64,000 bases of DNA from Rhizosphaericola mali (GCF_004337365.2 NZ_CP044016.1:1-64000), one strand, 5' to 3'; positions 37,094 to 47,309 are shown, counted from the stretch's first letter. The notes: generated by a model from the sequence alone, not told the origin. Made by a program: numbers and translations.

Positions 37094-39175
37094 ATGATAA
37101 AAAAGAGATTTCCAATTTATGGTATTTTATTCGGTGTATTTGTCTTAAATATTTCTTTTGCACAAAATAAAAAGGAAGATGTTGCCTCCCTTGTAAATGT
37201 GTTTTTAGGTACAAGTGCTGATCATGGACAAATGTCCCCTGCTGCGTCCTATCCGTTTAGCATGGTAAGTATTGGACCGCAGACATATCCACATCAACAT
37301 ACAGGTTATGAGTACGCCGCTAAAAAATTTGACGGATTTACTCATACACGTGTGGAAGGTGTTGGTTGTATGGGCAGTGGTGGAAATCTCCTAATCAAAC
37401 CATATTTAGGCGAATATTCGGATACTTCTTTGTTATTGAAACTTGCACAGAATGCAGGCGCTGGATATTACGATGTGGCATTTACCAATGGAATTAAAGT
37501 GCATCTTGCAGCTGCGGAAAATACAGGAAAAGAAATGTATCATTTTCCAAAGGGGGAAAAAGGATTTTTCTTTGATCTGAGTCATACATTGGCTAATGGA
37601 TTTGTTGCTGAGGAACACTCGTTGAAAGGAAATGCTATTTCTGGTTGGATTGATGCCCACACAACTTGTGGCGTAGGTACCTATAGATTGTTTTATTATT
37701 TACAATTGAGTGGTAATGCTGCATGGAAGGAATTGGGGAATCATAAATTATCTGCGCAAATTTCCGACCCTAGTCAAGATATAACTGCACTAGTTGGTCT
37801 ATCAGATGTGGATGTTAATTATGCGAAAGCTTCTGCATTAAAAGGTTCCAATTGGAATGTTCAAACTGCCGCACATCAATCTTGGAATAGTTTGCTCGGA
37901 CGTATCAAAGTACATGGCGATAAAGAACGTGAAAAACTTTTTTACTCTTTATTGTATCGTACGATGCAATCTCCATATTTGATATCAGAAGCTGACGGCT
38001 CATACAGAAATACAGGTGGAGAATTGAAAAAATCCGCTACGCAAATGTATAATGGTTGGTCCGTCTGGGATAACTATAAAACGCAATTGCCTTTATTGTC
38101 TTTATTTTATTCGGATAAATATCAAGGCATGGTGACTTCGCTTGCTAATTTGTATTTAGCGGGGAAAAAAGACTATGCGACACAACATGAACCAACAAAT
38201 ACAGTCCGTACAGAACATACTGTTGTTGTATTGCTAGATGCTTACAATAAAGGTTACAAAGTGCCATTTGCAGAGATTATTGATAGTGTAAAACAAGAAG
38301 TGGATCATTTAGATTTTTCTAGTCCGGATAAAAGTTTGGAATATAGTTACGATACTTGGGCATTGAGTGAAATTTATAAAATTTTAGGAAATAAGACTGA
38401 GGCGGATCATTATTTGCAAAAAGCATTAGACTATAAACAATATTGGAAAAAGGATTTCCAAGATATGACCAAAAATGATGTAGATCGTGTCGGTACACGT
38501 CATTTGTACCAAGGTACAATCTGGCAGTATAGATGGTTTGTCCCTTTTGATATACAAGGACTCATTGATCTGGATGGTGGAAAAAATGAATTTACTGATA
38601 AGCTATCGTATTTCTTCGATCATGATTTATATAATCATGCAAATGAACCAGATATTCAAGTTCCTGCCTTATTTAATGCATCATCTACTCCTTGGAGAGC
38701 ACAAGAATGGATGCACAAATTAGCAGTGGATTCCGTTGTGCAGTATTATTTTAATGATAATTCAAAAGGTATTGATCCCTTCATTGACCGCATTTATAAA
38801 AATGTACCTCAGGCGTATATTCGTACGATGGATGATGATGCAGGAGCTAATTCGGCTTGGTTTGTTTTGGCAGCTTGTGGGATTTATCCTGCCTGCGTTG
38901 GTTTACCAGAATATTACTTAAATGTGCCATTATTTCCACAAATTGATATATCTTTTCCCACTGGTAAAAAATTATCCGTTGAAGTAGCGGATTTTAGTGA
39001 TAAAAACTACTATATTCAAAATGTTTGGCTAAATGGTAAATTATTGGAAGGCAATACTTTATCACAACAGGAATTGTCTAAAGGAGGTATTTTGAAAATT
39101 TTGGCTGGAAATAAACCCAACAAGACTTGGGGTACGAAATCTCCATTTGTTACAAAACTTGAATTGAATAAATAA
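37094..39175 (+). CDS. GH92 alpha-mannosidase, divergent paralogue 2
   Basis: This secreted 693-residue GH92 member (signal peptide ending ISFAQ, about residue 23) is shorter than its four neighbours. The N-terminal motif is present (VNVFLGTSADHGQMSPAASY, GFTHTRVEGVG). The catalytic loops differ from paralogue 1: the acid Glu518 is in NHANEPDIQVPALFN, without the HH of GNEPSHH, and the Asp loop is MDDDAGANSAWFVLAACGIY. The acid and Asp residues are kept, so activity is likely, but with different linkage or aglycone preference. It starts 4 bases after the metalloprotease gene. Confidence 0.85.
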   Translation: MIKKRFPIYGILFGVFVLNISFAQNKKEDVASLVNVFLGTSADHGQMSPAASYPFSMVSIGPQTYPHQHTGYEYAAKKFDGFTHTRVEGVGCMGSGGNLLIKPYLGEYSDTSLLLKLAQNAGAGYYDVAFTNGIKVHLAAAENTGKEMYHFPKGEKGFFFDLSHTLANGFVAEEHSLKGNAISGWIDAHTTCGVGTYRLFYYLQLSGNAAWKELGNHKLSAQISDPSQDITALVGLSDVDVNYAKASALKGSNWNVQTAAHQSWNSLLGRIKVHGDKEREKLFYSLLYRTMQSPYLISEADGSYRNTGGELKKSATQMYNGWSVWDNYKTQLPLLSLFYSDKYQGMVTSLANLYLAGKKDYATQHEPTNTVRTEHTVVVLLDAYNKGYKVPFAEIIDSVKQEVDHLDFSSPDKSLEYSYDTWALSEIYKILGNKTEADHYLQKALDYKQYWKKDFQDMTKNDVDRVGTRHLYQGTIWQYRWFVPFDIQGLIDLDGGKNEFTDKLSYFFDHDLYNHANEPDIQVPALFNASSTPWRAQEWMHKLAVDSVVQYYFNDNSKGIDPFIDRIYKNVPQAYIRTMDDDAGANSAWFVLAACGIYPACVGLPEYYLNVPLFPQIDISFPTGKKLSVEVADFSDKNYYIQNVWLNGKLLEGNTLSQQELSKGGILKILAGNKPNKTWGTKSPFVTKLELNK

Positions 39176-39206
39176 AATATTAACACACGAATTACAATTT
39201 TTAATT

Positions 39207-41498
39207 ATGAAAAAAAGATATCTATCCTTTTTAGTTCTTGCTTTTTTTTCAAGCAGGTCTTTCGGGCAGATAGTAGACAAAATTGGCGATCCTGTAGATT
39301 ATGTTAATCCATTGATGGGATCTGATTCTAAACCAGATCTTTCCAATGGTAATACATATCCTGCTGTCGGTTTGCCTTGGGGGATGAATCTTTGGACTCC
39401 ACAGACAGGCAGGAATGGTGATGGTTGGCAATATGTATATAATGCAGATAAAATCAGAGGATTTAAACAGACCCATCAGCCTTCTCCTTGGATGAATGAC
39501 TATGGTATTTTTTCTTTGATGCCTGTAACTGGGGCTGCAATATTTGATCAAAATAAAAGGGCCAGCTGGTATTCTCATAAAACAGAGATTTCTAAACCCT
39601 ATTATTACAGTGTTTATTTGGCAGATTTTGATGTAACTACAGAATTAACAACGACAGATCGTGCTGCAATGTTTCGCTTTACTTATCCTAAAACGGATAG
39701 TGCATTTGTCGTTGTAGATGCATTTGCAAAAGGTTCATACATTAAAATTTACCCATCTCAACACAAAATTATAGGTTATTCTACCCAATACGCGCGTGGG
39801 CCAGTTCCTAATTTTAAAAATTATTTTGTTGTTACTTTTGATAAAGCATTTGCAAATTATAGTGCTTGGGGCGATACAACCATTTTTCGTAGTGTAGATG
39901 AGTTGAAAGACAAACACGTTGGAGCGATTGTAGGTTTTGCTCCATTAGAACGAGGTGATAAAGTCATTGCAAAAGTAGCCTCCTCTTATATTAGTGAAGA
40001 ACAGGCAGAAATTAATTTGAAAGAATTAGGAAATGATTCTTTTGAAACTATTGAGAAAAAAGGACGGGATGTTTGGAATAAAACATTAAGCAGATTAGAA
40101 GTTAGCGGCGGATCTTTGGATCAAATCCGAACTTTTTATTCTTGTTTGTATCGTACAGTATTTTTCCCAACTAAAATGTACGAAATTGATAAAAAGGGAC
40201 AAATCGTACACTATAGTCCCTATAATGGAAAAACCTTACCTGGTTATATGTATGCAGGTACAGGTTTTTGGGATACATTTAGAGCATTGTATCCATTCCT
40301 AAACTTGGTATATCCTTCTGTAAATAAAGAAATGCAAGAGGGATTGATTAATGATTTCAAAGAAGGTGGATTCTTACCAGAATGGAGCAGCCCAGGATTC
40401 GCTGATATTATGGTCGGTAATAATTCTGCATCAGTAGTATCAGAAGCGTATTTGAAAGGCTTACGTGGTTATGATATAGAGACACTATGGAAAGCATTGG
40501 TTAAGGATGCCAATAATGAAGGACCTATGAGTGCTGTAGGCCGTAAAGGCGTGAAATACTACAATGATTTGGGATATGTTCCTTATAACGTGGGTATTAA
40601 TGAAAATGCTGCGCGTACATTGGAATATGCGTATGATGACTACGCTATTTATCGTTTGGGTAAAGCATTAGGTAAACCAGAATCTGAAATTGGCATATAT
40701 GCAAAACGCGCGATGAACTATAAAAACCTTTTCGATAAATCACATAACTTGATGCGTGGTAAAAACGAAGATGGTAGTTTTCAAGCACCGTTCAGTCCAT
40801 TCAAATGGGGGGATGCATTCACAGAAGGAAATAGTTGGCATTATAGCTGGAGCGTATTCCAAGATATACAAGGCCTGATAGATTTGATGGGAGGTAAGAA
40901 GAGTTTTGTTGGAATGTTGGACTCTGTATTCGTAATGCCTCCAGTATTCGATGATAGTTATTATGGTGGAGTAATTCATGAAATTAGAGAAATGCAGATC
41001 ATGAATATGGGACAATATGCACATGGTAATCAACCCATCCAACACATGATTTATTTGTATAACTATGCAGGCGAACCATGGAAAACGCAGTATTGGGTAC
41101 GTAATGCGATGAATAAACTATATCATCCCACTCCTGATGGTTATTGTGGTGATGAAGATAATGGACAGACTTCCGCTTGGTATTTGTTCTCTGCTATGGG
41201 TTTTTATCCTGTAACTCCAGCGAGTGATCAGTATGTATTAGGTGCGCCATTATTCAAAAAAGCAACTATCCATTTGGAAAATGGTAAGACTGTAAATATC
41301 GCTGCACCTAACAATAGCAAAACAAATATCTATGTAAATTCCTTAAAAGAAAATGGCAAACTATCTACGAAAAATTGGATTGGTCATTTTGACTTATTGA
41401 AAGGTATGGATGTACAAGTGGATATGTCTGCTCAACCTAATAAAACTAGAGGTGTTAATAACGCAGATTTTCCATACTCTATGAGTGTAAATAAATAA
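39207..41498 (+). CDS. GH92 paralogue 3 with Gln at the general-acid position
   Basis: This 763-residue secreted GH92 protein (signal peptide MKKRYLSFLVLAFFSSRSFG) has the N-terminal YVNPLMGSDSKPDLSNGNTY and the Asp loop CGDEDNGQTSAWYLFSAMGF. The expected acid Glu is replaced: AHGNQPIQH has Gln609 where paralogue 1 has HGNEPSHH. GH92 members that split mannose-1-phospho-6-mannose are known to lack the general acid, because phosphate is a good leaving group. This gene is therefore likely a mannosyl-phosphate uncapping enzyme for phosphomannan. It sits 31 bases after paralogue 2. Confidence 0.9.
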   Translation: MKKRYLSFLVLAFFSSRSFGQIVDKIGDPVDYVNPLMGSDSKPDLSNGNTYPAVGLPWGMNLWTPQTGRNGDGWQYVYNADKIRGFKQTHQPSPWMNDYGIFSLMPVTGAAIFDQNKRASWYSHKTEISKPYYYSVYLADFDVTTELTTTDRAAMFRFTYPKTDSAFVVVDAFAKGSYIKIYPSQHKIIGYSTQYARGPVPNFKNYFVVTFDKAFANYSAWGDTTIFRSVDELKDKHVGAIVGFAPLERGDKVIAKVASSYISEEQAEINLKELGNDSFETIEKKGRDVWNKTLSRLEVSGGSLDQIRTFYSCLYRTVFFPTKMYEIDKKGQIVHYSPYNGKTLPGYMYAGTGFWDTFRALYPFLNLVYPSVNKEMQEGLINDFKEGGFLPEWSSPGFADIMVGNNSASVVSEAYLKGLRGYDIETLWKALVKDANNEGPMSAVGRKGVKYYNDLGYVPYNVGINENAARTLEYAYDDYAIYRLGKALGKPESEIGIYAKRAMNYKNLFDKSHNLMRGKNEDGSFQAPFSPFKWGDAFTEGNSWHYSWSVFQDIQGLIDLMGGKKSFVGMLDSVFVMPPVFDDSYYGGVIHEIREMQIMNMGQYAHGNQPIQHMIYLYNYAGEPWKTQYWVRNAMNKLYHPTPDGYCGDEDNGQTSAWYLFSAMGFYPVTPASDQYVLGAPLFKKATIHLENGKTVNIAAPNNSKTNIYVNSLKENGKLSTKNWIGHFDLLKGMDVQVDMSAQPNKTRGVNNADFPYSMSVNK

Positions 41499-41525
41499 TA
41501 GTTTTAATACTAAAATATTTAAAAA

Positions 41526-43823
41526 TTGAATTTTAAAAATGTAATGGTTGCCATGGGAATAACAATTCCTATGGCAACTTTTGTTCAAGCCCAAGACAAT
41601 TTAGTTCAGTATGTAAAACCAATAATTGGTACAGCTCGCATGGGACATACTTTTCCTGGTGCAACTGTCCCTTTTGGTTCCGTGCAATTGAGTCCTGAAA
41701 CGGATACTTTGCCACATGATGTCAATGGCAAATATGTAAAAGAAGTATATGAATATTGTGCTGGTTATCAATACGATGATAAAACAATCGTTGGTTTTGC
41801 ACATACACATTTCAATGGTGTAGGGCATTCTGATTTGGGTGATTTCTTAGTGATGCCTACAGTAGGTACTTTAAAATTGAATCCAGGTGAAAAGACGAAG
41901 CCTCGAAGCGGTTTCCGATCTTCATTTAGCCATGCAACTGAAGTGTCTGAAGCAGACTACTATAAAGTACATTTGGATGACTATAATGTAGATGCAGAGT
42001 TGACGTCAACGAGTAGAGTAGGAGTGCATAGATATACTTTCCCTCAGTCAAGTGATGCGCATATTATTTTGGATATGATGTACAATATCTATGACTATCA
42101 AGGAAAAGATGTCTGGACCTATATGCGCGTCTTAGACGACAGTACGATTGTGGGTTATCGTCAGACGAATGGCTGGGCGAGGAATCGTACCGTTTATTTT
42201 GCAATGAAATTTTCAAAACCATTCAAAAACTATGGTTATAAGAACTTTTCCAAAAATGAACCTTATGGTGGTTTTTGGAGACGTTTCAATATCAATCATA
42301 ATTTTCCAGAAATGTCAGGTCATGATTTGAGAGCATATTTTGATTTTGATACAAAAAATAAAGAATCTATTGTCGTTAAAATGGCGATTTCGCCTGTAAG
42401 CTACGATGGCGCTTTGGAAAATATGAAAGCAGAAGCTCCTGGTTGGGATTTTGATGCGATCAAAAAAGATGGTCAGGCCGCTTGGAATAAAGAATTACAC
42501 AAAATTGAAATTAAGGCAGCAAATGATTCTGAAAAAGTGAATTTCTATACGGCGATGTATCATTCTTTTATCAATCCTACTGAATATATGGATCGCGATG
42601 GGCAATATAAAGGAAATGATCAAGCTATACACAAGGCTAATGATTTTACAAACTATACAACATTTTCGTTGTGGGATACGTACAGAGCGCAACATCCATT
42701 TTTGGATTTAATCCAAACGCATCGTGCTAATGATATGATGAAATCTATGTTGGCACACTATGATCAGAGTAGTATTAAGATGTTACCAGTATGGTCACAT
42801 TATGCCAATGATAACTGGTGTATGACGGGTTATCATGCAGTCACAGTGTTATCTGATGCCGTTGTAAAAGGGATCAATACTTTTGATGCGGAAGAAGCAT
42901 TGGCTGCTTGTATTACCACTTCTAATAATCCATACTATGATAATATTCCAGCCTACAAAAAATACGGATATATTCCTGATGAGAATAGTGGAACTTCTGT
43001 TTCGACAACGTTGGAATATGCATTTGATGATTGGAGTATTGCGCAAATGGCGAAGAAATTAGGTAAAGATTCAATCTATCAAACTTATATGAAACGTGCA
43101 ATGAACTATAAAAATGTTTACGATCCATCGATTGGATTTATGCGTCCAAAATCTGCGGCTGGCGTTTTTCGTGCTAAGTTTGATCCTTTAGAAACAGATG
43201 GCGAAGGATTTATAGAAGGTAATAGTTGGAATTTTAGTTTCTATGTACCTCAAGACCCGATGGCATTGATTCAAATGATGGGTGGTGATAAGAAATTTGT
43301 AGCGCATTTAGATTCTTTATTCACTATGGAATTGCCCGATAAATATTTCGAACATACAGAAGATATTTCCAAAGATGGTTTGATCGGAAACTATGTACAT
43401 GGGAATGAGCCTTCCCATCACGTTCCTTATTTGTATGACTATACAAGTCAACCATGGAAAGGTCAAGCACGTATCAGAATGATTTTGAAAAGTCAATATC
43501 ACAATGGTTCTGCTGGTCTTGGAGGTAATGATGATACTGGACAAATGAGTGCTTGGTATATTTTTAGTTCCTTAGGATTTTATCCAATAGCTCCAGGCTC
43601 AGATGTGTATGCGATAGGAAGTCCTGCAATTGATAATGCAGTTTTACATTTGGAAAATGGAAAGATATTTGAAATAAAAGTCAAAAATCAAAGTGACCAA
43701 AATGTCTATGTAAAATCTGTTAAATTGAATGGTAAATTACTTTCCAAATATTTCATCCATCATGGAGATATTACAAATGGTGGAGTGTTAGAATTTGAAA
43801 TGAGTGACAAGCCTAAAAAGTAA
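41526..43823 (+). CDS. GH92 alpha-mannosidase, paralogue 4
   Basis: This 765-residue secreted GH92 enzyme has a complete signature: YVKPIIGTARMGHTFPGATV, GFAHTHFNGVGHSDLG, acid Glu628 in VHGNEPSHH, and GGNDDTGQMSAWYIFSSLGF. The TTG at 41526 is chosen as start because it gives a usable signal peptide with a Lys (MNFKNVMVAMGITIPMATFV). The first ATG, at 41544, would leave a signal without positive charge. A stop codon lies 6 bases upstream in frame. A terminator follows the gene. Confidence 0.92.
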   Translation: MNFKNVMVAMGITIPMATFVQAQDNLVQYVKPIIGTARMGHTFPGATVPFGSVQLSPETDTLPHDVNGKYVKEVYEYCAGYQYDDKTIVGFAHTHFNGVGHSDLGDFLVMPTVGTLKLNPGEKTKPRSGFRSSFSHATEVSEADYYKVHLDDYNVDAELTSTSRVGVHRYTFPQSSDAHIILDMMYNIYDYQGKDVWTYMRVLDDSTIVGYRQTNGWARNRTVYFAMKFSKPFKNYGYKNFSKNEPYGGFWRRFNINHNFPEMSGHDLRAYFDFDTKNKESIVVKMAISPVSYDGALENMKAEAPGWDFDAIKKDGQAAWNKELHKIEIKAANDSEKVNFYTAMYHSFINPTEYMDRDGQYKGNDQAIHKANDFTNYTTFSLWDTYRAQHPFLDLIQTHRANDMMKSMLAHYDQSSIKMLPVWSHYANDNWCMTGYHAVTVLSDAVVKGINTFDAEEALAACITTSNNPYYDNIPAYKKYGYIPDENSGTSVSTTLEYAFDDWSIAQMAKKLGKDSIYQTYMKRAMNYKNVYDPSIGFMRPKSAAGVFRAKFDPLETDGEGFIEGNSWNFSFYVPQDPMALIQMMGGDKKFVAHLDSLFTMELPDKYFEHTEDISKDGLIGNYVHGNEPSHHVPYLYDYTSQPWKGQARIRMILKSQYHNGSAGLGGNDDTGQMSAWYIFSSLGFYPIAPGSDVYAIGSPAIDNAVLHLENGKIFEIKVKNQSDQNVYVKSVKLNGKLLSKYFIHHGDITNGGVLEFEMSDKPKK

Positions 43824-43838
43824 ACTATAATTTTTTTT

Positions 43839-43868
43839 AAGGCTGTCCTGATGGGCAGCCTTTGTTTT
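43839..43868 (+). terminator. Terminator between fourth and fifth GH92 genes
   Basis: AAGGCTGTCC (43839-43848) pairs with GGGCAGCCTT (43853-43862), with one G-T pair and a TGAT loop, followed by TGTTTT. It lies in the 56-base gap between the two genes, so transcription of the last GH92 may be reduced or depend on read-through. Confidence 0.7.
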
Positions 43869-43879
43869 AATCGATGCAT

Positions 43880-46120
43880 ATGAATACATTTTTTTCTAAA
43901 AAATCATGGCTTGTTTCTACTGCAATGTTGATGAGCTCTTTGCAATTTTCAAATGCTCAGACAGAAAGCCCTTTGCAATATGTGACTCCAGAGATTGGAG
44001 GTGTGGGACATTTACTAGTGCCGACTAGGCCTACTATGCAACAACCATATCAGATGATGCGAATGACGCCCATTCGTAGAGATTATTTGGATGATCAGAT
44101 AAGCGCTTTTCCCTTATTGTTAGTATCACATCGTTTAGGGGAAGTGTTTTCCATTTTACCCAATATTGATAGTTCTGTTGTTGAAGATAGTTGGAATCAT
44201 AAATTATCTTATGATCAACAAACGGAGATTAAAAAACCTTGGTACTATCAGACCTTCGATGCAGAGAAAGAGCTATTTGTAGACTATACGCCAGGAAAAA
44301 AAACAGGGACTTTTCGTTTTAAATTTGGAAAAAATGGTGCTAAAAACTTGCTATTCGGATCTTTCAATGATATGGATTCTTACTGGAAATCGGTGGATGA
44401 TCAGACGATAGAAGGGATGCAATATTTCCCTGCTGAAGATGGTTTGCAACCTGTGAAAGTTTTTCTATATGCAAAATTTAATCAATCTGCAAAAACGCAA
44501 AGTTTAAATCATTCTTCTATTGCCGAATTGGAAGGTAAAAATCTGAAAATTTATAGTCAGTTTGCCTCCAATGATACGATAGAAATGCGTTACGCAGTTT
44601 CTTTTGTAAGTCAAGAACAAGCTCGACAAAACTATAACGACGAATTTCCTACTACGATAAACTTTCAAAAGAATGTTGCTAGTGCAAAAGCCGCTTGGAC
44701 GAAAGTAATGGGTCAAATTGAGGTTAGTGGCGGTTCCGATGCGCAAAAACGTAGTTTCTATACTGCTTTATATCGTTGTTATGAACGTATGGTTAATATT
44801 ACAGAAGATGGTAAATATTATAGTGGCTATGATAATAAAATACATGAAGATAAGCGTCCATTCTATGTAGATGATTGGGTATGGGATACGTACTTGGCGT
44901 TACATCCATTGCGTACAATTTTGCAACCAACTATAGAACAGGATATGTTGCAGTCCTACGTGCGTATGTATGAGCAAAGTGGTTGGTTACCTACATTTCC
45001 TGTAGTATATGGAGACCATGCTTGTATGAATGGTTTTCATTCCAATGTCATAATGTTGGATGCTTATAATAAGGGATTGCGCAATTTTGACTATAATACG
45101 GCGTATGAAGGAATGAAGAAAAATTCTTTAGAGGCGACTATGTTACCTTGGCGAAATGGACCTGCGATGGATTTGGATAAATTTTATATGAAAAATGGTT
45201 TTTATCCCGCTTTGCATCCTGATGAAAAAGAAACGTATCACCAAGTGAGTGGATTTGAGAAACGTCAAGCGGTGGCGATTACACTCGGTACAAGCTATGA
45301 TGATTGGGCGGCAGGAGAGTTGGCTAAGAGTTTAGGTAAGTATAGCGACACGGCTATTTTATTCAAAAAAGCACAGTATTATCGCAATCTTTGGAATCCT
45401 AAAAATCAAATGTTCATGCCAAAAGATGCGAAAGGCAATTGGATTGACATTGATCCTAAATGGGATGGAGGTCCCGGTGGACGTGACTATTATGACGAAA
45501 ATAATGGATATACGTACAAGTGGCAAGTACAACACGATATTCCAGGTTTGATTGGATTGATGGGAGGAAAACAACAACTCAATGTACAATTAGACCAACT
45601 ATTCAGAGAAGGTTTGGGACGTGAAAAGAAATTGTTTTGGGTAAAATTTACCGATGCAACAGGGTTAGTCGGTCAGTTTTCTATGGGAAATGAACCGAGT
45701 TTTGTAATTCCTTATTTGTATAATTATAGTGACGCACCGTGGAAAACACAAGAACGTGTTCGTTTGCTTTTAGATGTTTGGTTTGGGGATAATATTTTTG
45801 GAATTCCGGGTGATGAAGATGGTGGAGGTATGTCGGCATTTGTTGTATTTTCATCTATGGGATTTTATCCTATAACTCCAGGTAAACCATTATATACCAT
45901 TGGAAGTCCTGTGTTTAGTAAAGTTGCTATCAAATTAGAAAATGGAAAAACTTTCACTATGATAGCGAATCATAATAGTGCGAGAAATAAATATATCCAA
46001 TCCGCGACTTTCAACGGAAAAAAATTAGATAAACCGTTTTTTACACATGCACAATTAATTAATGGAGGTAAACTTGTTTTGGAAATGGGGGATCGTCCTA
46101 ATAAAACATGGGGCTTGTAG
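43880..46120 (+). CDS. GH92 alpha-mannosidase, paralogue 5
   Basis: This secreted GH92 protein has 746 residues from ATG 43880; an ATG two codons upstream (43874) is an alternative. The signal peptide ends near SLQFSNAQ. The N-terminal segment is unlike the others (YVTPEIGGVGHLLVPTRPTM, with no GFSHTH motif but VSHRLGEVFSIL). The acid Glu is kept in SMGNEPSFVIPYLYN (residue 605 from this start), and the Asp loop is PGDEDGGGMSAFVVFSSMGF, with Phe instead of Trp-Tyr. These changes suggest a linkage other than alpha-1,2. It is the last gene of the mannan region. Confidence 0.9.
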   Translation: MNTFFSKKSWLVSTAMLMSSLQFSNAQTESPLQYVTPEIGGVGHLLVPTRPTMQQPYQMMRMTPIRRDYLDDQISAFPLLLVSHRLGEVFSILPNIDSSVVEDSWNHKLSYDQQTEIKKPWYYQTFDAEKELFVDYTPGKKTGTFRFKFGKNGAKNLLFGSFNDMDSYWKSVDDQTIEGMQYFPAEDGLQPVKVFLYAKFNQSAKTQSLNHSSIAELEGKNLKIYSQFASNDTIEMRYAVSFVSQEQARQNYNDEFPTTINFQKNVASAKAAWTKVMGQIEVSGGSDAQKRSFYTALYRCYERMVNITEDGKYYSGYDNKIHEDKRPFYVDDWVWDTYLALHPLRTILQPTIEQDMLQSYVRMYEQSGWLPTFPVVYGDHACMNGFHSNVIMLDAYNKGLRNFDYNTAYEGMKKNSLEATMLPWRNGPAMDLDKFYMKNGFYPALHPDEKETYHQVSGFEKRQAVAITLGTSYDDWAAGELAKSLGKYSDTAILFKKAQYYRNLWNPKNQMFMPKDAKGNWIDIDPKWDGGPGGRDYYDENNGYTYKWQVQHDIPGLIGLMGGKQQLNVQLDQLFREGLGREKKLFWVKFTDATGLVGQFSMGNEPSFVIPYLYNYSDAPWKTQERVRLLLDVWFGDNIFGIPGDEDGGGMSAFVVFSSMGFYPITPGKPLYTIGSPVFSKVAIKLENGKTFTMIANHNSARNKYIQSATFNGKKLDKPFFTHAQLINGGKLVLEMGDRPNKTWGL

Positions 46121-46130
46121 TCCTATCGTC

Positions 46131-46179
46131 CTTAAATGTAAAAAGGCAATACTATAAGTATTGCCTTTTTACATTTAAG
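46131..46179. terminator. Strong bidirectional terminator, 23-bp perfect stem
   Basis: Arms 46131-46153 and 46157-46179 are exact reverse complements around a 3-base ATA. The inner part GGCAATACT with AGTATTGCC is flanked by A5 and T5 runs, so it ends both the GH92 transcript and the convergent oxidoreductase transcript. Confidence 0.9.
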
Positions 46180-46189
46180 GAATTGCAGA

Positions 46190-47290
46190 TTACACTAATG
46201 AACCTAATAATTCTCTTGAAAAACCTTTCAATTGAGTTGTGTCTCCACTTTTTATACTATTTACCCAATTTGGATTTGCTAATATAGCACGACCAACTGC
46301 AATCAAATCAAATTCTCCTTTTTCCAACATATCATTTAACTTATCAAAATTCGCTGGCACGGATTTTTCACCTGCAAATCCTGCTAAGAAATCTCCAGAT
46401 AGGCCAACTGAACCAACTGAGATTGTAGGCTGTCCAGTTACTTTTTTTACCCAACCTGCAAAATTCAAATCTGAATTTTCAAATTCAGGCTCCCAGAAAC
46501 GTCTTTGAGAACAATGGAAAATATCTACCCCTGCATCTGCTAATGGGGCCAACCAATCCTCCAATTCACTTGGTGTTTTTGCCATTTGTGTTTTATAGTC
46601 TTGTTGTTTCCATTGGGAAATACGCAAATCAATCACATAGTCTGGTCCCACTGCGGCGCGTATAGCCTTAATTATTTCTTTTGAAAATAGATTACGCTCT
46701 TTTAATGTCGGTCCATTCCATTTATCCGTTCTATGATTCAATCCATCCCAAAAAAATTGATCGATCAAATATCCATGCGCTCCGTGAACTTCCAATAAAT
46801 CAAATCCTAATTTCTTTGCATCTTTGGCTGCACTTGCAAATGCTGTAATAGTATCTTGAATATCTTCCTCTGTCATCGTTTTTCCAACTTTCTGATCAGA
46901 AAATAACAAACCAGAAGGACCTTCGGAATTGGGATTTGTAGGCGAACTATCTAGCATTGGTACGATACCCATATGCCAAAGTTGAGGTGCTATTTTACCA
47001 CCATTATCATGTACTTTTTCAACTACATTTTTCCATCCGTTAAGGGCTTCATTTCCAAAGAAATGTGGAACGTTTGGATCATTTGAAGAATAGGGACGAT
47101 CAATTACGGTACCTTCTGTTATGATTAAGCCAACCTCATCCGCAGCTCTTTTGGCGTAATATTCTGCAACATTCTCACCAGGAATGCCATTAGGAGAAAA
47201 ACTTCTAGTCATGGGGGCCATGACGATTTTATTTTTTAATTCGAGTGATTTGTACTTGAAGGATTGAAATAAAGCACTATTGTTTGTCAT
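46190..47290 (-). CDS. Old Yellow Enzyme family flavin oxidoreductase (alkene reductase)
   Basis: This cytoplasmic FMN-dependent TIM-barrel ene-reductase of 366 residues acts on alpha,beta-unsaturated carbonyls using NAD(P)H. Family motifs are KNKIVMAPMTRSFSPNGIPG, QLWHMG, DLLEVHGAHGYLIDQF (including the His-containing active-site region), YVIDLRIS and LIAVGRAILANPNW. It resembles the NemA/12-oxophytodienoate-reductase-like class. It is monocistronic: a terminator follows, and a palindrome overlaps its promoter. It does not look related to mannan use. Confidence 0.92.
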   Translation of the reverse strand: MTNNSALFQSFKYKSLELKNKIVMAPMTRSFSPNGIPGENVAEYYAKRAADEVGLIITEGTVIDRPYSSNDPNVPHFFGNEALNGWKNVVEKVHDNGGKIAPQLWHMGIVPMLDSSPTNPNSEGPSGLLFSDQKVGKTMTEEDIQDTITAFASAAKDAKKLGFDLLEVHGAHGYLIDQFFWDGLNHRTDKWNGPTLKERNLFSKEIIKAIRAAVGPDYVIDLRISQWKQQDYKTQMAKTPSELEDWLAPLADAGVDIFHCSQRRFWEPEFENSDLNFAGWVKKVTGQPTISVGSVGLSGDFLAGFAGEKSVPANFDKLNDMLEKGEFDLIAVGRAILANPNWVNSIKSGDTTQLKGFSRELLGSLV

Positions 47291-47309
47291 TATGTATATT
47301 TTATAAAAA

